This document shows, in pieces, positions 17,901 to 21,339 of a stretch of 21,339 nucleotides of DNA (position 1 is the first letter of the stretch; the number at the start of each line of letters is the position of its first letter). Made by a program: the position numbers and the translations under genes. Below the pieces are notes generated by a model that saw only the letters and a list, made by a program, of their open reading frames with translations, ran no database searches and was not told the DNA's origin. This DNA comes from Thermoplasmata archaeon (GTDB lineage: Archaea > Thermoplasmatota > Thermoplasmata > Halarchaeoplasmatales > Halarchaeoplasmataceae). Location of the stretch: positions 1-21,339 of the forward strand of contig JAFDTP010000026.1 of the NCBI GenBank assembly GCA_019594195.1, written 5' to 3'.

Positions 17901-19318
17901 TAAAGGAATTGAGAAGCAAGGACGTAGATACAGCTCTTGCGGAGAACAAGCTGCAGAAAGCCAAAAAAGCCAAAAAACGGGGCGATTTCGGAGCTACGCT
18001 AAGGTTCGCCATGCAGAGCGAAGGTGAACTCGAAAGGATAAACAAACAAAAAATAATAGCCAAAGACAGTCTTTCTAGAGTCAGGGACGTGATCGAAAAG
18101 ATAGAAAGCGAAAATGTACTTTTGGACGAGGCTAAAGAGGAATTCAAGAGATGTGAACAAGCTTACGAGAGCGGTTTTTATCCTAAAGCAGTGGAGAACG
18201 CTCTTCAAACTATCGAAGAGCTCAATAAAGTGTTGAAGATACACAGATATCTTAGATCTTTCTTGGACAGTTTAAACGTGATACACAAAGAACTTAGGAT
18301 GGAAGATAAGGAGATATCGTCTCTATCAGAGTGCAAAGACGAGATAGAAGAACTCTTTAAAAATGGAAAATACAAAGAAGCTAAAAAAGAAGTTAAAAAA
18401 GCGGAGAAGAAACTCAGAGAGAATAAATCAGATGTCAAAGAGGTTATAAACGGTCTAGCACAGGAGATAAAGGACAAAGGAGTAAACGATGTGGATGAGG
18501 CGGTCAAAAAGCTGGAAAAAGCTAGATTTTTGTTGGACATCAATAATACCAATAAAGCTCTACAGAATGTTCAAAAAGCCGAAGATATTTCCGGCCTCAA
18601 AAAGTTGAGGGAGTATAAAGAGCTGGTCTCTCGTGTCCAAAAGTCTATGAAGAACGCTAAGAAATTTGGTGCTTCTGTGAAAGAAGTGGAAGAAATATTC
18701 GAATCAGCCCAGGATAAAAAGAAGTCAGGGGATATCTTAGAGGCATACGGCGATATGAAAAGAGCTAATGAAAAGGTGGAAGCCGTTTTACAGGATTACA
18801 GCCCTAAACTGAAAATTGAAGTTCCGGATACACTGACTATCGGAAAGTGGAACAAGACAAGACTTCATCTCATCAACGAAGGCCAAGCCCTCGGCAAAGA
18901 TCCAAAGATAGAGGTCAGAGGCGGAGATTTAAAGGAGTTAGAACTCGATGACAAATTGAAGGCCAAAGAAGAGAAAGAACTCGAGGTAAAGATCAAACCT
19001 GAGAAAGAGAACGCAGTGATAATCTCTAGTGCATTGAGGATATTCGATGATGAAGTCTTCGAAGATGAACAGGACCTGAAAGTCAGTATGGGTTCAGAGA
19101 TCAAGACCGCTGAGGAATCGAAGACCTGTGATAAGTGTGGTGATGAGATCGAAAAGGGTAGTGAATTCGTATTGTGCAGCTGTGGTAAGGGATATCAAAA
19201 GACCTGTGCCGAGGAGCTAGGAAGGTGCCCCAATTGTGGGACCGAACTCGAGACTGAAAAAGAGAAGAAGGAAGAGAAAAAGAAAGAAAAGAAAAAGCGT
19301 GTCTCTTTAGACCTCTAA
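14963..19318 (+). CDS. Giant tandem-repeat helical protein with C-terminal beta domain and RING-like zinc module
   Basis: A 1451-residue protein, rich in Glu, Lys, Asp and Leu, with no signal peptide or membrane segment, so probably cytoplasmic. Residues about 10-1280 are almost wholly helical. I can align 20 units of about 62 residues by a landmark of the form [DKR]-[YF]-x-x-[AS]-[LMIF] at 70, 131, 193, 254, 317, 379, 444, 506, 569, 633, 688, 754, 821, 883, 946, 1008, 1072, 1136, 1196 and 1257. Many units also carry a linker like AKxxGxD(V/I) about 22 residues earlier. Residues 1281-1377 alternate like beta strands (Ig or CARDB type). Residues 1389-1425 hold seven cysteines, C-x2-C-x12-C-x-C-x7-C-x6-C-x2-C, a RING/treble-clef-like pattern. 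The tail is a Lys/Glu run. Function is unknown; a rod-like scaffold is inference. It should not be called an SMC or Rad50 protein, as there are no ATPase motifs. Confidence 0.9.
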   Translation: MCGKYLKARQLAKEMEEKAKKTAEMKEEAQNQKERAEEVLESIDSLESDIDLEGLKANFEEGEEKLDDKDFEEAFDIFSDIIEEIQDVVSSKIDDIFDPIRDTLDEIEDDDNIKSLKEDMDEAEEMIQEADMEKALDKAIEVDEKIDEVLEEKLEDEILNLESLFDKLEGKGRIIEDTQELLSKAEYSFEADDYKRAFSLLGEAKEALEGDVDGHIKEIVETLEERIERLRDEGEHLEDIEGSLEKGKSKIDENLIEGWRIIDEKSEEVNRIYCEEILSEGVETLEKEIEEAKDIGAPTEPFEELRDKAEDLLEKNDVVELEDILEDSFEKIEEAKFDKVLNTIAESREDFIKAKEMGADIERPMELLKKARNCLKNDDYKEALEWARKGREKVQDLTKKLDEIKDEIQNKSEEINTLEETLNEDFSSLRELTDDARSMLEKKSPEKAVSKLEELDEKIEETSKSKVQDLLDEFEELNETAKDLGLDVGDLSKQQVECKRKLVSSDYMEAASMAISGKENVEKKVLDKVHDEKEKISDELDEISHLDDMFREIEELVKTVEDNLQEDSTIKAASNIKDARDKLEESTKEISEKILREFTAGVKRLEDIGFELYQIEKYQDRADDAEKRIEEGEAKESLDILLEFIPEFTKELLEASGEELKKAEKAGVDVSELNNTFERSEKKLEDYKFTESIESFITVLEDARNRRQEREEAYEKIKEGASKLSSLEGNKKDDELGSIKNKLEEAKEVFRARKYSDSMKKSEEALDLLKKFEEEDKFFEIKEELKRRLERIAELDIIEEGFEDFDDGLEEIEEIEEKEGISKAQDKVQKKLSELDEVLLEKLGEKISDVNESVEAAGKMGFDVEDHKSDLKKLESYKDQGRSLEALETLENVVDELKNKKDKGEKAREKLDEVKGKLKKAKIMGAETGGIKDILDQARDDLINDRYSDCLDKIHMAEEKIAGSKEARVTQIIKEFEEKIKELRSKDVDTALAENKLQKAKKAKKRGDFGATLRFAMQSEGELERINKQKIIAKDSLSRVRDVIEKIESENVLLDEAKEEFKRCEQAYESGFYPKAVENALQTIEELNKVLKIHRYLRSFLDSLNVIHKELRMEDKEISSLSECKDEIEELFKNGKYKEAKKEVKKAEKKLRENKSDVKEVINGLAQEIKDKGVNDVDEAVKKLEKARFLLDINNTNKALQNVQKAEDISGLKKLREYKELVSRVQKSMKNAKKFGASVKEVEEIFESAQDKKKSGDILEAYGDMKRANEKVEAVLQDYSPKLKIEVPDTLTIGKWNKTRLHLINEGQALGKDPKIEVRGGDLKELELDDKLKAKEEKELEVKIKPEKENAVIISSALRIFDDEVFEDEQDLKVSMGSEIKTAEESKTCDKCGDEIEKGSEFVLCSCGKGYQKTCAEELGRCPNCGTELETEKEKKEEKKKEKKKRVSLDL

Positions 19319-19330
19319 GAGTTGTATATC

Positions 19331-19870
19331 ATGGAACTGCTCCTGCACACCTGCTGTGCACCTTGTTTGACCTATTCCGCTGAAGTCTTTAGACAGGAAT
19401 TTGACCAAGTAACCGCTCTTTGGTACAATCCGAATATCCACCCTTTTAAGGAATATGAAAAAAGATTCGGATCGCTGAAAGACTATGATAGCCAGACCGA
19501 TATCGATATAATATATATAGACGAATATAAACTTGAGAGTTTTCTTAAAGAGGCGTTAGAGTCAGAGAACCGGTGCCGTGTCTGCTACATGAACAGACTC
19601 GGGAAAACAGCAGAAATAGCCGCGGATAAAGATATCGAGGCTTTCTCGACCACTTTGACTATATCTCCTTATCAGGATCACGAGCTGATCCAAGAGGTAG
19701 GTGAAGAAGTGGGTAGAAAAAACGAAGTAAAGTTCGTTTATAAGGACCTAAGAGATGGCTTCCAAAAACATCATGAGATGGCTAACGAGATGGATCTCTA
19801 CAAACAGGGATATTGTGGATGCATATTCAGTGAAAGAGAAAGGTATCACAAAAAGCTGTTAGATCGATGA
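19331..19870 (+). CDS. queH: QueH-type epoxyqueuosine reductase (DUF208 family)
   Basis: A 179-residue protein matching QueH, which in bacteria reduces epoxyqueuosine to queuosine in tRNA, using iron. Visible signatures: LLHTCCAPC with C8, C9 and C12; WYNPNIHPFKEYEKR at 31-45; CRVCYMNRL with C82 and C85; FSTTLTISPYQDH at about 105-117; DLRDGF at 139-144; and YCGCIFSERER with C162 and C164. All metal-binding cysteines are present. I start it at ATG 19331, 12 bases after the giant gene's stop; a TTG at 19322 is poorer. The tiny gap suggests co-transcription with the giant gene. Archaea normally make archaeosine, not queuosine, at this stage, so its true substrate here is open. It converges on aIF2alpha. 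Confidence 0.92.
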   Translation: MELLLHTCCAPCLTYSAEVFRQEFDQVTALWYNPNIHPFKEYEKRFGSLKDYDSQTDIDIIYIDEYKLESFLKEALESENRCRVCYMNRLGKTAEIAADKDIEAFSTTLTISPYQDHELIQEVGEEVGRKNEVKFVYKDLRDGFQKHHEMANEMDLYKQGYCGCIFSERERYHKKLLDR

Positions 19871-19871
19871 T

Positions 19872-19906
19872 GGAAAAATAAAATTCTATTTTCGATAGAA
19901 TTTTCC
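19872..19906. terminator. Bidirectional hairpin terminator between queH and aIF2alpha
   Basis: AAAATTCTAT (19880-19889) and ATAGAATTTT (19895-19904) form a perfect ten-base-pair stem with the five-base loop TTTCG. Outer GGAAAA/TTTTCC sequence extends the symmetry with a bulge. On the plus strand it begins ten bases after the queH stop and ends in TTTT; on the minus strand it is followed by TTTTATTTTT. The aIF2alpha stop codon (19888-19886) is inside the stem, so the last codons of that gene also encode the hairpin. Confidence 0.7.
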
Positions 19907-20671
19907 ATTCCCACCGTTGTTCTCTATATTTTTCACGGCTTTTTTAGCCTGGTCCTCGAAGATCTCCTCCGCGATCTTGTAATCTTCCGATCTTATCTCG
20001 ACCCTGTATTTTGGGGCTGCTACGTAGCTTATCTCAACATGGGAGTCCTCTGTATCTTCGAAAGCGGATAAAGAGTCTTTGATGTCCTCTACTCCGTCAG
20101 GATTTGAGGAAGATATCTCTACGAAACCGGTGATACTCACATACGGTGGTGAGATGTTCTCTTCTGCAACACTTACAAAATCTTCGATCCAGTCGCCTTC
20201 GAAACCTTCCTTTTTTAGTATACCTGAGTCCAATGAAGCTTTTTCAAATGCTTTATAAAGACTCCCAAAAACGTCGCTGAGTTCAAAACCGAATTCTTCA
20301 TAACACTCTTCGAGATCTTTGCCGTATCTTTCAGAGACTATATTGAGGAGTTTGTCAGCTTTCTTCTGATTTTTCCAGGCCTGAAGCTTTTCTCTCTTCT
20401 GGTGTTCGTTCACCTGTTTTAGGGAAAGGTCTATGTGTCCTTTGTTTTTGTCAACTCTCAGGACCTTACATACCCTTTTTTCGCCTTCTTGGATATGGTC
20501 CTGTATCCTTTTGACCCAACCAGAAGATATCTCGGAGATATGGACAAATCCTTCTTTACCGCCGTACTCTTCCAGTTTTAAAAACGCACCGAAATCCTTG
20601 ACGGTCTTCACATTACATATGACCAATTCTCCTTCTCCTGGCCATTCATACTCCTCGCTATCAGCCATCAT
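19886..20671 (-). CDS. Translation initiation factor aIF2, alpha subunit
   Basis: A 261-residue alpha subunit of the aIF2 heterotrimer that brings initiator methionyl-tRNA to the small ribosomal subunit. An S1/OB domain lies at about 12-90 (GELVICNVKTVKDFGAFLKL, then GKEGFVHISEIS and GHIDLSLKQV), followed by a helical domain at about 90-175 and a C-terminal alpha/beta domain at about 175-255 that binds the gamma subunit. Length and order match the archaeal family. The start ATG 20671-20669 overlaps the TGA of S27e as ATGA, with GGGTGA just upstream, so translation is coupled; the next ATG at 20668 is also possible. In many archaea nop10 follows this gene, but here it ends at a terminator facing queH. 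Confidence 0.95.
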   Translation of the reverse strand: MMADSEEYEWPGEGELVICNVKTVKDFGAFLKLEEYGGKEGFVHISEISSGWVKRIQDHIQEGEKRVCKVLRVDKNKGHIDLSLKQVNEHQKREKLQAWKNQKKADKLLNIVSERYGKDLEECYEEFGFELSDVFGSLYKAFEKASLDSGILKKEGFEGDWIEDFVSVAEENISPPYVSITGFVEISSSNPDGVEDIKDSLSAFEDTEDSHVEISYVAAPKYRVEIRSEDYKIAEEIFEDQAKKAVKNIENNGGNGKFYRK

Positions 20672-20859
20672 TCACCCTCTTCTGTTATACCGAGTTCTTC
20701 GATGATCTCGCCGTTTAATTCTGCGTATCCGCCAGTCGGTTTCACGAGTGGGGCGCCACAGACAAGACATTCAACGACGGAGGAGGCTTTTTTGAAAGTG
20801 ACCTGTTCATTTTCACAATCTGAACATTTAATCTTGATAAATTTTTTCTCATCAGGCAT
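20668..20859 (-). CDS. rps27e: 30S ribosomal protein S27e
   Basis: A 63-residue zinc ribbon ribosomal protein of the small subunit. It starts MPDEKKFIKIKCSDC and has zinc ligands C12-x2-C15 and C31-x2-C34 (ECLVCGAPL), with the typical PTGGYAELNGEI stretch after the ribbon. An in-frame GTG at 20877 overlaps the L44e stop, but the ATG at 20859 has GGAG at 20871-20868 and gives the normal family length. It lies between L44e and aIF2alpha, the usual archaeal order. Confidence 0.95.
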   Translation of the reverse strand: MPDEKKFIKIKCSDCENEQVTFKKASSVVECLVCGAPLVKPTGGYAELNGEIIEELGITEEGE

Positions 20860-20873
20860 GGTATCAACTCCGT

Positions 20874-21152
20874 TCACTCTTCAAATTCAAATCTTCCTGC
20901 ACGTTGGCATTTCTTTTGCCATGTTTTACCGCATTCTGTACAAGTGTATTTTAGATATACTCTTTTGACTGGTTTTCCTGCACCAGATGGTTTTGACCAT
21001 GGAAATCCACCATAGCCAGATGTGACTCTTCTAAATCTTCTCTGACCTTTTCTCAGTTCACTACCTGGTCGGTTTTTACCTCTAGATACCTCCATCTCGG
21101 TATGCGTATCACAGGAGGGACAGTAATCCTTGATTTTGCGGGGTTTCTTCAT
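20874..21152 (-). CDS. rpl44e: 50S ribosomal protein L44e
   Basis: A 92-residue basic large-subunit ribosomal protein with a zinc-binding arrangement C11-x2-C14 and C71-x2-C74. It begins MKKPRKIKDYCPSC and contains the RRFRRVTSGYGGFP core and the KPTKR-like KPVKRVYLKYTCTEC segment of the family. It is the first gene of the L44e-S27e-aIF2alpha operon; S27e follows after 14 bases. The start ATG 21152 is preceded by a TATA-like box about 30 bases away and no clear ribosome binding site. Confidence 0.96.
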   Translation of the reverse strand: MKKPRKIKDYCPSCDTHTEMEVSRGKNRPGSELRKGQRRFRRVTSGYGGFPWSKPSGAGKPVKRVYLKYTCTECGKTWQKKCQRAGRFEFEE

Positions 21153-21177
21153 AGTGGTCAGTTCATAATATCCCCCC

Positions 21178-21185
21178 TATTAAAA
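21178..21185 (-). promoter_or_regulatory. Probable TATA box of the L44e-S27e-aIF2alpha operon
   Basis: TTTTAATA on the minus strand, preceded by CC and followed by six G, lies 26-33 bases before ATG 21152. Transcription would start within a few bases of the ATG, as in a leaderless message. Confidence 0.45.
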
Positions 21186-21202
21186 GGTTACCCACCCTAT
21201 AA

Positions 21203-21212
21203 GCCCGCGGGC
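21203..21212. repeat. Ten-base GC palindrome between divergent promoters
   Basis: GCCCGCGGGC is a perfect palindrome in otherwise AT-rich sequence between the L44e promoter (21178-21185) and the SRP RNA promoter (about 21267). It could be a regulator site or the remnant of an RNA hairpin. No function can be assigned. Confidence 0.4.
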
Positions 21213-21266
21213 AGGATACTGTTTCTGAAAAGGCAGATTGATGGAGAAGTAAATAGGAGCATTGAA

Positions 21267-21275
21267 TTTATATAT
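21267..21275 (+). promoter_or_regulatory. TATA box of the SRP RNA gene
   Basis: TTTATATAT lies about 25 bases before the first conserved bases of the 7S RNA, the standard archaeal promoter spacing. The preceding bases are purine-rich (AAATAGGAGCATTGAA), as around a BRE. Confidence 0.55.
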
Positions 21276-21294
21276 TACGTATTAGTAACTAAGC

Positions 21295-21339
21295 CTTGCT
21301 AGGTCTAACCGGGGCGTTCGGCGTGCCCTTGTACACCGA
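21295..21339 (+). ncRNA. 5' part of archaeal SRP RNA (7S RNA), cut by window edge
   Basis: From about 21298 the sequence reads GCTAGGT...CCGGGGCGTTCGGCG and then TGCCC, TTGTA and ACCG. This closely follows the 5' domain of known archaeal 7S RNAs (CTAGG, then GGGG-GTTCGGCGT-CCCC, then TGTAACCG), including the helix 3 and helix 4 region that folds into the Alu-domain loops. The gene leaves the window at 21339, so helices 5, 6 and 8 and the 3' end are not seen. The start is inferred from the TATA box, give or take a few bases. Confidence 0.75.

Noticed and set aside
15049..18552. Several minus-strand serine-rich frames opposite the giant gene
   Set aside because: The coding strand is strongly purine-rich (GAA, AAA, GAT), which makes the opposite strand read as Ser/Phe-rich frames without stops; none has start signals.
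14963..19318. SMC, Rad50 or other coiled-coil ATPase
   Set aside because: There is no Walker A or B, no ABC signature and no hinge domain; the chain ends in a beta domain and a cysteine module instead.
19871..19885. nop10 after aIF2alpha, as in many archaea
   Set aside because: The gap to queH is only 15 bases and is filled by the hairpin; no frame for a Nop10 zinc ribbon is present.
1..21339. tRNA, rRNA, insertion sequences or attachment sites
   Set aside because: No cloverleaf with a T-loop GTTCGA, no transposase motifs and no long terminal repeats were found on reading the window.

Overview
The window comes from an archaeon, most likely a euryarchaeote of Thermoplasmata-like affinity. 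Support: a ribosomal and initiation block L44e-S27e-aIF2alpha, a two-ring Cdc48/VCP-type AAA ATPase, the start of an archaeal 7S (SRP) RNA at the right edge, TATA-box promoters placed about 25-30 bases before the start codon (many transcripts look leaderless), and heavy AGA/AGG arginine usage. Placement below phylum level is inference from gene content (urocanase plus a fused formiminotransferase-cyclodeaminase, very long coiled-coil proteins) and is not proven here.

Layout. 1-927 (+): the 3' part of a membrane-anchored protein of unknown function, coupled to a small membrane protein. 924-1922 (-): hisC. 2000-4189 (-): cdc48. 4338-11080 (+): five genes that mostly look separately promoted: an MgtC/DUF4010 membrane protein, a site-2 protease with two PDZ domains, the bifunctional NAD(P)H-hydrate repair enzyme Nnr, urocanate hydratase and a HAD hydrolase. 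11081-14671 (-): a PP1/PP2A-like phosphatase, a GNAT-YoaP-like protein and a fused formiminotransferase/cyclodeaminase. 14963-19870 (+): a 1451-residue helical repeat protein followed 12 bases later by a QueH-type reductase. 19886-21152 (-): aIF2alpha, S27e and L44e as an overlapping operon. About 21295 to the edge (+): 5' part of the SRP RNA.

Functions. Urocanase and formiminotransferase-cyclodeaminase are two steps of histidine breakdown (urocanate to imidazolonepropionate; formiminoglutamate to glutamate, ammonia and a one-carbon folate-type unit). They are separated by three genes and lie on opposite strands, so this is not one operon; HutH and HutI are not in the window. Cdc48 and the site-2 protease act in protein quality control, and Nnr repairs damaged NAD(P)H. 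The rest is housekeeping or unassigned.

The most unusual item is the giant protein at 14963-19318. By hand I can align 20 tandem units of about 62 residues (landmark spacing 55-67, mean about 62.5), followed by a beta-rich domain and a seven-cysteine RING/treble-clef-like module in which the usual histidine is glutamine. Its upstream region is packed with inverted repeats, one of them touching the likely TATA box. No CRISPR array, insertion sequence, tRNA or rRNA was seen. No gene-free stretch exceeds 300 bases; the longest is 14672-14962.
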